A DNA stretch of 9,501 bases from assembly GCA_937895645.1 (NCBI GenBank), contig CALBKQ010000017.1, positions 1 to 9,501 on the forward strand. The letters run 5' to 3'. Shown piece after piece: positions 1 through 5,645 of this stretch. A program made the position numbers and the translations under genes. Under the pieces are notes generated by a model. The model worked only from the letters and a program-made list of their open reading frames with translations, had not been told where the DNA came from and made no database searches. Origin of the DNA: an uncultured Clostridia bacterium (lineage in GTDB: Bacteria; Bacillota; Clostridia; Oscillospirales; Acutalibacteraceae). Each line of letters opens with the position of its first letter. The stretch's first letter is position 1.

Positions 1-338
1 AATACTTTTCCATCTTTAATAATAACTATATCATTATTTTCTTCATTAAAACCTATATCATCAATCGTTTCTCTTCCACACATATTTGATTGACCAGCAA
101 ATAGAATAATATCAATTTTATTATTGTTTTTTGAATTTCTTTTTCCTTCTGAAAAGGATATATTTTCTTTTTGGGAATTATAAAATTTTATGGCTTCTAT
201 AATAGTGGTTTTACCTGAATTATTTGGCCCAACAATAATATTTAATCCACTTCCTTTTTGAGTGTTAGGTAAAGAAAAATAAATGTCTTCATTTTCTCCA
301 AAACCTCTTAATCCATTTATTGAAATTTTTTTTAACAT
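1..338 (-). CDS. AAA/RecF-OLD-like P-loop ATPase, N-terminal fragment
   Basis: Only the first 112 residues are visible; the gene runs off the left edge. It begins MLKKISINGLRGFGENEDI, the typical opening strand of RecF/OLD/SMC-type ATPases, and then has a clear Walker A loop GPNNSGKTT at residues 37-45 (bases 204-230), followed by a helix TIIEAIKFY and a segment FSEGKRN that also occurs in predicted AAA ATPases of the OLD class. The ATG at 336-338 is preceded by GAGAGG (complement of 347-352) with a 9-nt gap, so the start is well supported. Such proteins bind and hydrolyse ATP in DNA transactions or defence systems, but the part that would identify the subfamily (Walker B, any Toprim or HNH domain) is outside the window. 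Oddity: residues 80-90 read FAGQSNMCGRE, resembling the block I motif of SGNH/sialate O-acetylesterases. The gene is more A+T-rich than the genes after 838, which may indicate acquired DNA. Confidence 0.8.
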   Translation of the reverse strand, partial: MLKKISINGLRGFGENEDIYFSLPNTQKGSGLNIIVGPNNSGKTTIIEAIKFYNSQKENISFSEGKRNSKNNNKIDIILFAGQSNMCGRETIDDIGFNEENNDIVIIKDGKV

Positions 339-367
339 AGCGATTACCTCTCAATTTATTTTTTTAA

Positions 368-393
368 ATTATACTATAAATATTAAAATTATA
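368..393 (-). promoter_or_regulatory. Candidate promoter -10 elements for the left ATPase gene
   Basis: On the minus strand two copies of TAGTATAATTT occur, with TATAAT at complement 388-393 and at 368-373, lying 30-55 bases upstream of the ATPase ATG. Neither has a convincing -35 box at 16-18 bp. The region is so A+T-rich that TATAAT matches are expected by chance, so this is a weak call. Confidence 0.3.
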
Positions 394-468
394 CTAGGCA
401 ACATTAATTCATATTGAATGAAAAAAATAATTGAATTTATAATTAAGGTGTTATATTAGGTTTGATTA

Positions 469-477
469 TGATATAAT
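469..477 (+). promoter_or_regulatory. Extended -10 promoter for the DUF2500-like/ZIP operon
   Basis: TG-A-TATAAT (469-477) is a perfect extended -10 element 30 bases before the ATG at 508. The -35 region (around 447-454) is poor, which is tolerated by extended -10 promoters. The predicted transcription start would fall in or just after the palindrome at 475-488, so a repressor bound there could block initiation. Confidence 0.55.
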
Positions 478-488
478 TCATATGAATT
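475..488. repeat. 14-bp perfect palindrome AATTCATATGAATT, possible operator
   Basis: The sequence AATTCATATGAATT is its own reverse complement and overlaps the 3' end of the -10 box at 472-477. A near copy with one extra T, AATTCATATTGAAT, sits at 406-419 in the same divergent spacer, 69 bp away. Paired dyads flanking divergent promoters are a common operator layout. In such A+T-rich DNA chance is not excluded, and no known regulator motif was recognised. Confidence 0.4.
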
Positions 489-507
489 AATTGAAGTGGA
501 GATAAAT

Positions 508-825
508 ATGGAAAAGTTAAAAGTACAATTTGTTACACCAAGAATTCCGAAAGAAAAAAGAGAAGCTAATGAATCAATTGAAAATATTGATAAGTTTGAA
601 ACCATTGAACTCAATGTTAAAGTAGTTGACCAGTCTTGCACAACAAGAATGGTCGGTATAAAACATCCAAAATCAATCGAAGAATATTTTATTTCTTTTG
701 AGAAAGATAATGGTGAAGTACTAAAGCTATCAGTTCCGAAAGAGTGTTATGATGGTTTTGAAATTGGTCAGGTTGGTCTTTTAACATTGGTTGACGGAGA
801 ATTATATAGCTTCAAACTTGATTAA
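508..825 (+). CDS. Small DUF2500-like cytosolic protein
   Basis: A 105-residue protein without signal peptide or membrane segment. The C-terminal half has the pattern EYFISFEKDNGEVLKLSVP, then a YDGFEIGQVGLLTLVDGELYSF segment (conserved features: Y/F-isF-dnGe-l-l-V, y-gf-iGq-G-Lt). This resembles the beta-rich domain of the DUF2500 family, in which a Y-V-F strand, a dG turn and a GD-G-L strand recur; here G-Q-V-G replaces G-D-x-G. The N-terminal 45 residues are charged and unassigned. The start at 508 is chosen over an in-frame GTG at 496 because that GTG lies in the likely ribosome site GTGGAG (496-501), 6 nt before the ATG. The ZIP transporter starts 12 bp after its stop, so the two are probably co-transcribed. 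Function is unknown; the family assignment is by pattern recognition only. Confidence 0.75.
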   Translation: MEKLKVQFVTPRIPKEKREANESIENIDKFETIELNVKVVDQSCTTRMVGIKHPKSIEEYFISFEKDNGEVLKLSVPKECYDGFEIGQVGLLTLVDGELYSFKLD

Positions 826-837
826 AAAGGTGATATT

Positions 838-1599
838 ATGCAACTCGTTATTATAACTGCATTAGGTGTAGGTATGGCTACTGTGTTCGGTAGTTTTATC
901 GGATTTGCACTTAAGAAAATTCCACATAGATTTAACGATATTACTTTAAGCTTTGCGGCAGGTATTATGTTGGCTGCTGCGGTTTTAGGGCTTATTATTC
1001 CAGCTATGGAGTCAGGCGAGGGGGTAGGTAATCTTCTCGTTGTAATCGCAGGTATTCTATGCGGTGCTATATTTTTAAGTTTAATGGACAAGGTTGTACC
1101 ACATATGCACCATATAACTGGCGTTGATACTGAATCTCACGGCGAAAGCACAAAGCACCTTAATCGTGTAATGCTTTTTGTTATGGCAATCGCAATTCAT
1201 AATCTGCCTGAGGGTATTGCAGCAGGTGTTAGTTTTGGTACAGGCAATATTTCAGATGCATTAACCGTAGCAGGTGGTATTGCACTACAGAATATTCCCG
1301 AAGGTATGGTTATTATCTCACCAATGCTAAACGCAGGAGTCAGAAAAACACGAGCATTTATAATTGCCCTTTGTACTGGACTTGTTGAGGTAATCGGTAC
1401 AATGATTGGCTACTTTGTAGTAACTGTATCTGTTGCAATCTTACCGTTTGCATTGGCTTTTGCAGGGGGTACAATGCTTTATGTAATAAGTGATGAAATG
1501 ATACCTGAAACCCATTCTCACGGTTACGAAAAAGGCGCAACCTACGCTTTGCTTATTGGCTTCTGTGTAATGCTTGTTATGGACTTTTTGTTAGGATAA
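838..1599 (+). CDS. ZIP-family divalent metal transporter (GufA/ZupT-like)
   Basis: A 253-residue integral membrane protein with about eight hydrophobic helices, the usual length for bacterial ZIP carriers that bring Zn2+ and related ions into the cytoplasm. The two signature metal-site helices are intact: HNLPEG at residues 121-126 in TM4 and QNIPEG at 151-156 in TM5, with a further acidic residue E184 in GLVEVIG. A histidine-rich stretch (PHMHH around 88-92, then H101 and H107) lies in the loop before TM4, as expected for the variable metal-sensing loop. The C-terminal SDEMIPETHSHG segment is typical of the GufA branch. The ATG at 838 follows AAAAAGGTG (826-832 core) at a good distance. It is the second gene of a probable two-gene operon with the DUF2500-like gene, and a strong terminator follows at 1628-1660. 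No metal-regulator site was recognised. Metal specificity cannot be read from sequence. Confidence 0.93.
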   Translation: MQLVIITALGVGMATVFGSFIGFALKKIPHRFNDITLSFAAGIMLAAAVLGLIIPAMESGEGVGNLLVVIAGILCGAIFLSLMDKVVPHMHHITGVDTESHGESTKHLNRVMLFVMAIAIHNLPEGIAAGVSFGTGNISDALTVAGGIALQNIPEGMVIISPMLNAGVRKTRAFIIALCTGLVEVIGTMIGYFVVTVSVAILPFALAFAGGTMLYVISDEMIPETHSHGYEKGATYALLIGFCVMLVMDFLLG

Positions 1600-1627
1600 T
1601 TTAATAGGGACATGCACCTGAAAACAA

Positions 1628-1660
1628 ACCTCTGCATATACTTTGCAGAGGTGTTTTTTT
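1628..1660 (+). terminator. Strong Rho-independent terminator after the ZIP gene
   Basis: A perfect 9-bp stem (ACCTCTGCA at 1628-1636 with TGCAGAGGT at 1644-1652), a 7-nt loop and a run of seven T (1654-1660). It ends directly at the sigK ATG (1661). The 3' arm contains AGAGGTG, which is also the only plausible ribosome site for sigK. Confidence 0.9.
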
Positions 1661-2362
1661 ATGTTATTATCATTGTTACAAAGTCTTTCAACCAACATTC
1701 TGTATTTTATGCTTCATTTGTCCTCAACAAACTCATTTCCCAAGCCCTTGAGTGCCAAAGAAGAGCAAGAAGAATTTGTGAAATTTCATCGTGATGGCGA
1801 TATAAATGCCCGTAACAAACTTGTAAACCACAATATGCGACTTGTGGCACATATTATAAAAAAATATTATTCAAATTATTCTGACCAAGAGGATATAATT
1901 TCAATAGGTACAATAGGACTTATAAAAGCCATAAATACCTTCGATTACACTAAAGGTACGCGCCTTGCAACTTATGCTTCAAGGTGTATTGAAAATGAGA
2001 TTTTTATGCATTTTCGCACACTTAAAAAGAACGCAAACGAGGTTTCAATGAATGAACCAATAGATGTTGACAGCGAGGGAAATCCCTTAACATTCAGTGA
2101 TATTATATATGATGAAAAAAGCGTTTTTGATGATGTTGATTTGAAAATGAAAACAGAAAAACTTTATGAATATATAGCCCAGATAAAAGATGAACGAAAA
2201 AAGAAAATACTAATAATGAGATATGGTTTATATGACACAAAACCATATACTCAACGGGAAATTGCAAAGGAACTTGGCATCTCACGCTCTTATGTGTCCC
2301 GCATAGAAACAAAAGCCATTGACGAACTTCGAGAACTATTTGAGGTGGAAGATAAAGAATAG
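1661..2362 (+). CDS. sigK: Sporulation sigma factor sigma-K, with pro-like N-terminus
   Basis: A 233-residue sigma-70-family factor that directs late mother-cell transcription in sporulation. It resembles Bacillus sigma-K along its length: SFPKPLSAKEE at residues 25-35, then ARNKLVNHNMRLVAHI (region 2.1), EDIISIGTIGLIKAI and KGTRLATYASRCIENEI (regions 2.2-2.4, 77-114), and the region 4.2 helix-turn-helix at 197-216 (QREIAKELGISRSYVSR). The gene is continuous, with no skin-type prophage splitting it. The first 25 residues (MLLSLLQSLSTNILYFM...) are hydrophobic and match in length and position the pro-sequence of pro-sigma-K that SpoIVFB removes. The ATG at 1661 is chosen because GAGG (1648-1651) lies 9 nt upstream. 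An in-frame TTG at 1643 is inside the terminator hairpin and has no ribosome site. An ATG further in (1709) also lacks one and would delete most of the extension. A terminator follows at once. Confidence 0.93.
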   Translation: MLLSLLQSLSTNILYFMLHLSSTNSFPKPLSAKEEQEEFVKFHRDGDINARNKLVNHNMRLVAHIIKKYYSNYSDQEDIISIGTIGLIKAINTFDYTKGTRLATYASRCIENEIFMHFRTLKKNANEVSMNEPIDVDSEGNPLTFSDIIYDEKSVFDDVDLKMKTEKLYEYIAQIKDERKKKILIMRYGLYDTKPYTQREIAKELGISRSYVSRIETKAIDELRELFEVEDKE

Positions 2363-2366
2363 TTTT

Positions 2367-2396
2367 AATCCTCGCATTTGCGGGGATTTTCTTTTC
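2367..2396 (+). terminator. Rho-independent terminator after sigK
   Basis: AATCCTCGC (2367-2375) pairs with GCGGGGATT (2380-2388) with one G-U, around a 4-nt ATTT loop, followed by TTCTTTTCT. It begins 4 nt after the sigK stop and separates sigK from the glycosidase promoter. Confidence 0.87.
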
Positions 2397-2404
2397 TCTA
2401 AATA

Positions 2405-2433
2405 TTGAAAAAATGCACTAATTTTGCTATAAT
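2405..2433 (+). promoter_or_regulatory. Near-consensus sigma-A promoter of the glycosidase gene
   Basis: TTGAAA (2405-2410), exactly 17 bp, then TATAAT (2428-2433), with an additional TG at 2425-2426 making an extended -10. The predicted start near 2440 gives a 5' leader of about 24 nt containing GCGAGGT (2450-2456), 7 nt before the ATG at 2464. This is the best promoter in the window and implies vegetative expression independent of sigK. No catabolite-control (cre) site was recognised. Confidence 0.82.
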
Positions 2434-2463
2434 ATTTCCATATTTTTACGCGAGGTATTCACT

Positions 2464-5151
2464 ATGAGTAAAGTTACAGAAAAAATGTATAATTTATTAG
2501 GCAACTGGGGTCCATATTCTAAGAAATATAGCGGTATTTCAAGAATTGTTGACCACAATACTGAGGGTGGTGTCCGTTTTGATTGCGTTGTAAGTCCTGC
2601 TATCGAAAATGCTGACTCACGTGTACCAAATGTAACTGTTCCCGTTGGTGTTCATCCTTGGGAAGCAAAGGCTGATTACTCTTTTTATTCATATCGTTAT
2701 GACCTTGAATGGAAAGATAAGGTCTATGCAGATGTATCCTTTACAAAACTTGATAGTGATAGCGTACTTGTGCGTATAGAGTTTGTTAATAATACTGACA
2801 TTATGCAAATTTGTCTTCTAAACCTTTTTTCTGCTATTGAATACCCCAATGTGTACGCAACAACTCCCGTTTTACCTGAAAAATGTGTTTTTATTAAAGC
2901 ACTTGATTATGAAACTTATAACTACAATACTCCTCGCCCTTGGGATAAGCAGGTTATTGATGCTATGAAAAAAGGCGAGTTTTTTGATGATGGTTTTACA
3001 TATCACAAAGGTCTTGGCGACCGTGATAACAACCGTTACATTCTCCCTAAATACTCAAAATTAGGCGAAGAAGCAGGGGACAGAATAACATACGAAATCA
3101 ATGGTATTGATGCATTTTCAAGCCCTGTACTTCATATTCGTTACCGCACAACTGATAATAGAGATAGCGTGTGGACTTTGAATGGTGAGCAAATCACATT
3201 CACAAAAACTGACGATTTTAACATTATCACAACAAAAATTAATGCAGAAAACATTGAACTTATCTCTTGTGGTACAGGTGGAATTGAGTTTGACTTCCTT
3301 GCAGTTACAGAAGAAAATGAAACTGTTTCAACTGAAAGCAAAAAACACAATTTTTACCCTGAAATTGAAACTATTGACGCAAACGGTAAATTAGTTTCTT
3401 ATAAATATCAGGGTGTTGATGGTAAGTTTTATGTAAAAACATTTAATCCATCAACCCGTTGTCGCGATTTCAATACAGGTTGCATTGAAGATAGCCCAAC
3501 GGCCCGTATTTCGCAACCTGATGAAAGTTTTCAGAATATGCTTGAAACATTTTCAGGCTCATTTTCAGAAAAGCATAGTGACGAGGGATTTTATCACAAT
3601 ACAGTAGTTCACACTCTTTATGTTGAACCTCGTACAACTCATATTGAATATGCAGTTCTCTCCTTTGGTGAAACAGAGTATAAAACAACTGACGAATACG
3701 AAAAAATCTACGAAAAGGCATATAACTCACTTGAAAAGTTTGATTTGAATATTGCAGGTAAAACTTATGAGTTTTCAAACAGAATACTTCGTGCAACAGT
3801 GTTTCAGAATACCGTTTACCCACTTTACAGAAACGGCGAATATGTAGTTCACCATACTCCTGGTAAGCGTTGGGATTCATTCTACACTTGGGATTCAGGT
3901 TTTATAGGTCTTGATATGCTCGAATTCGCCCCAAGTATTGCCGATTACATTCTCGAAACATATTTAAGTGACACTGACCAGTGGGCATTTTTACTTCATG
4001 GGTCACCTGTGCCTGTTCATATTTATCAGTATCTTGAAATGCTTAAAAAAGCAAACGATAAAACAGAATTACTTAAATATTATGACAGAGTAAAAATGTT
4101 TTACGATTTTCTAGCAGGCAAAATAAATGGCTCAACTACAACAAAATTCAACAGTGGACTTACAACTACATTTGACTATTTCTATAATTGTAGTGGTATG
4201 GATGACTTGCCACCTCAAAAGGCTATGTATGCTGAGAACAAACAAAAATATATGACGCCTGTTATTTCATCATCACAGGTAATTCGTTGTGCAAAAATTC
4301 TTTATATGGCAGCCGATTTGTTAGGTAAAGAGGACGATAAATCAACATATCTTCAAGATATTGAAAGAGTTTCAAACGCACTTCAACAAAACTCTTGGGA
4401 TGATGAGTGTGGATATTTCTCTTACGTTATTCACGACGAAAACGGTAATGCAAAAGAACAATACAGAAATGAAAATGGCGAAAATCTTAACAAAACAATG
4501 GATGGTATTTATCCAATTATCGCAGGTGCAGTAACAGATAACCAAAAAGCAAAAATACTCACTCACCTTAAAAGTGATGACGAAATGTTTAGTCCAGTTG
4601 GTATAAGTGCGGTTGATAAGACTGCATCATATTACATTACAAACGGTTATTGGAATGGTAACGTGTGGCTTTCTCACCAATGGTTTGTGTGGAAAACTAT
4701 GCTCGATTTAGGTGAAACTGATTTTGCATTCAAAATTGCAAAAACTGCCCTTGATGCCTGGAAACGTGAGGTTGAATACTCATACTACACTTTTGAAATG
4801 TTTAATATCACATCTGGCAGAGGCGGTTGGTTTCATAATTTTGGTGGACTTTCTACACCAATCAATATCTGGACTAACGCATATTTTAAGCCGGGTGCAT
4901 TTTCAACGGGTCTTGACACAATGGTTATGGAAAGCAATTTCAATGAAGATAAAACTAAGTTCAAAGCAACCGTTAAATACTATGGCAACAATGATAAATA
5001 TTCAGTAATTGTAGTTTTGCGTGATGGGTTTGATTATTCGGTTACTGTAAACAACCAAAATGCCGATTTCTCACTTCGCGATAAGGGTATAATTGAAATA
5101 ACTCTTAACGGAAATGAAAAATCAGCAGAAATAGAAATTGTAAAAAATTAA
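2464..5151 (+). CDS. Cytosolic GH63/MGH1-like glycoside hydrolase
   Basis: An 895-residue protein without signal peptide, so probably cytosolic and acting on imported oligosaccharide. Layout seen: an N-terminal beta-rich region (1-200); a segment at about 207-285 (YEINGIDAF..LHIRYRTTDN.. LNGEQITF.. GGIEFDFLAV) whose strand and motif pattern resembles a CBM6/35-like carbohydrate-binding jelly roll; more beta-sandwich to about 430; an (alpha/alpha)6 toroid from about 440 to 810; and a C-terminal beta domain. The toroid carries RWDSFYTWDSGF at 469-480, YWNGNVWLSHQW at 729-740 and YTFEMFNITSGRGGW at 776-790, the pattern of GH63 and related mannosylglycerate-hydrolase-like enzymes. By family analogy E778 is a candidate catalytic base and an Asp in 471-477 may be at the active site; neither is proven. 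It has its own promoter, and its stop overlaps the stop of the convergent gene by 4 bp. Substrate unknown (alpha-glucoside or related sugar is a guess). Confidence 0.82.
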   Translation: MSKVTEKMYNLLGNWGPYSKKYSGISRIVDHNTEGGVRFDCVVSPAIENADSRVPNVTVPVGVHPWEAKADYSFYSYRYDLEWKDKVYADVSFTKLDSDSVLVRIEFVNNTDIMQICLLNLFSAIEYPNVYATTPVLPEKCVFIKALDYETYNYNTPRPWDKQVIDAMKKGEFFDDGFTYHKGLGDRDNNRYILPKYSKLGEEAGDRITYEINGIDAFSSPVLHIRYRTTDNRDSVWTLNGEQITFTKTDDFNIITTKINAENIELISCGTGGIEFDFLAVTEENETVSTESKKHNFYPEIETIDANGKLVSYKYQGVDGKFYVKTFNPSTRCRDFNTGCIEDSPTARISQPDESFQNMLETFSGSFSEKHSDEGFYHNTVVHTLYVEPRTTHIEYAVLSFGETEYKTTDEYEKIYEKAYNSLEKFDLNIAGKTYEFSNRILRATVFQNTVYPLYRNGEYVVHHTPGKRWDSFYTWDSGFIGLDMLEFAPSIADYILETYLSDTDQWAFLLHGSPVPVHIYQYLEMLKKANDKTELLKYYDRVKMFYDFLAGKINGSTTTKFNSGLTTTFDYFYNCSGMDDLPPQKAMYAENKQKYMTPVISSSQVIRCAKILYMAADLLGKEDDKSTYLQDIERVSNALQQNSWDDECGYFSYVIHDENGNAKEQYRNENGENLNKTMDGIYPIIAGAVTDNQKAKILTHLKSDDEMFSPVGISAVDKTASYYITNGYWNGNVWLSHQWFVWKTMLDLGETDFAFKIAKTALDAWKREVEYSYYTFEMFNITSGRGGWFHNFGGLSTPINIWTNAYFKPGAFSTGLDTMVMESNFNEDKTKFKATVKYYGNNDKYSVIVVLRDGFDYSVTVNNQNADFSLRDKGIIEITLNGNEKSAEIEIVKN

Positions 5152-5462
5152 CTTGTGTAATCTTCAATAAGTCTTTGTAGTTCTTCAGGTGTTTCTATGC
5201 GTATTCCTTTTTCTAATAACGTTCTGTCGTGTTGTGGCAGGGTAGAAACATATACGTCATAAATATCAATCGGAATATTTTCTTGATTTCTGAATACTGC
5301 AATTTTTCCTTTGTATTCACTTAATGTGTAGTAATCGTCTATAAGATACGGATTTTCAATAACTTTTTCTTGCATATCTTTATCAAGAGTTACAAACAGT
5401 ACACCTAAAACTGTAATTGTAAGTACTGCAAATACAATGAGCCAGAAGATTTTATTTCTCAA
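5148..5462 (-). CDS. Single-pass membrane protein with BofC C-terminal-like domain
   Basis: A 104-residue protein. Residues 5-25 (FWLIVFAVLTITVLGVLFV) form one membrane segment, so the rest is probably outside the cytoplasm. Residues 44-104 contain YYTLSEYKGKIAVF, DIYDVYVSTLPQHDRTLLEKG and ETPEELQRLIEDYTS, the arrangement of the BofC C-terminal domain (a G-k-aVf strand, then v-i-v-sLP--d---L--Gi, then a helix l--lieD). In Bacillus BofC restrains SpoIVB signalling that triggers pro-sigma-K processing; whether this clostridial relative does so is unknown, and similar small proteins in Clostridia are usually left unnamed. The start is TTG (5460-5462): upstream the minus strand reads AAAGGAAGTGAT, nearly a perfect complement of the 16S tail, 9 nt from the TTG, and no nearby ATG is in frame. 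It converges on the glycosidase gene with overlapping stops and no visible terminator between them. Confidence 0.75.
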   Translation of the reverse strand: MRNKIFWLIVFAVLTITVLGVLFVTLDKDMQEKVIENPYLIDDYYTLSEYKGKIAVFRNQENIPIDIYDVYVSTLPQHDRTLLEKGIRIETPEELQRLIEDYTS

Positions 5463-5503
5463 CTGAAATCACTTCCTTTAATCAGTAGTGCTTTATTGTA
5501 TTT

Positions 5504-5583
5504 TTGACAAAAATATTACAAATTATTAAATTTTATTAAAATATAAAAAAACACTAAACATTTTTATAGTTTTGTGATATACT
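5504..5583 (+). promoter_or_regulatory. Candidate promoters for the PBP gene
   Basis: Two options are visible. One has a perfect -35 TTGACA (5504-5509) but only TAAATT (5527-5532) at 17 bp. The other is an extended -10, TG-A-TATACT (5575-5583), with no good -35, placing the start about 55 nt before the ATG at 5646. The promoter of the divergent BofC-like gene must lie in the same spacer; only a weak TACAAT is seen on its strand. Confidence 0.45.
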
Positions 5584-5601
5584 TATTATCGTATATAAGA
5601 A

Positions 5602-5633
5602 AAACTGCAGATTTTCAACTGTTCCCGCAGTTT
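5602..5633 (+). other. Leader hairpin just before the PBP ribosome site
   Basis: AAACTGC (5602-5608) can pair with GCAGTTT (5627-5633) around an 18-nt loop. The ribosome site CGGAGGA starts at 5634, directly after the stem. It lacks a U-run and is therefore not a terminator. It could stabilise the mRNA or present the ribosome site, or be chance. No riboswitch class was recognised. Confidence 0.35.
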
Positions 5634-5645
5634 CGGAGGAAAAAT

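Noticed and set aside
496..507. GTG at 496 as start of the DUF2500-like gene
   Set aside because: The GTG is part of the purine-rich ribosome site for the ATG at 508.
822..1091. 89-codon minus-strand frame under the ZIP gene
   Set aside because: Shadow of the transporter's hydrophobic codons; the plus-strand protein has intact ZIP motifs.
1643..1660. TTG at 1643 as an earlier sigK start
   Set aside because: It lies inside the terminator hairpin with no ribosome site; ATG 1661 has GAGG at 9 nt and gives a pro-sequence of the right length.
1661..2362. Skin-type element or recombination site in sigK
   Set aside because: The coding sequence is continuous through the region where insertions occur in other species; no recombinase gene is present.
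3470..3880. 136-codon open frame on the minus strand inside the glycosidase gene
   Set aside because: It is antisense to a well-supported enzyme, has no recognisable domain and no clear ribosome site; it follows from the codon bias of the opposite strand.
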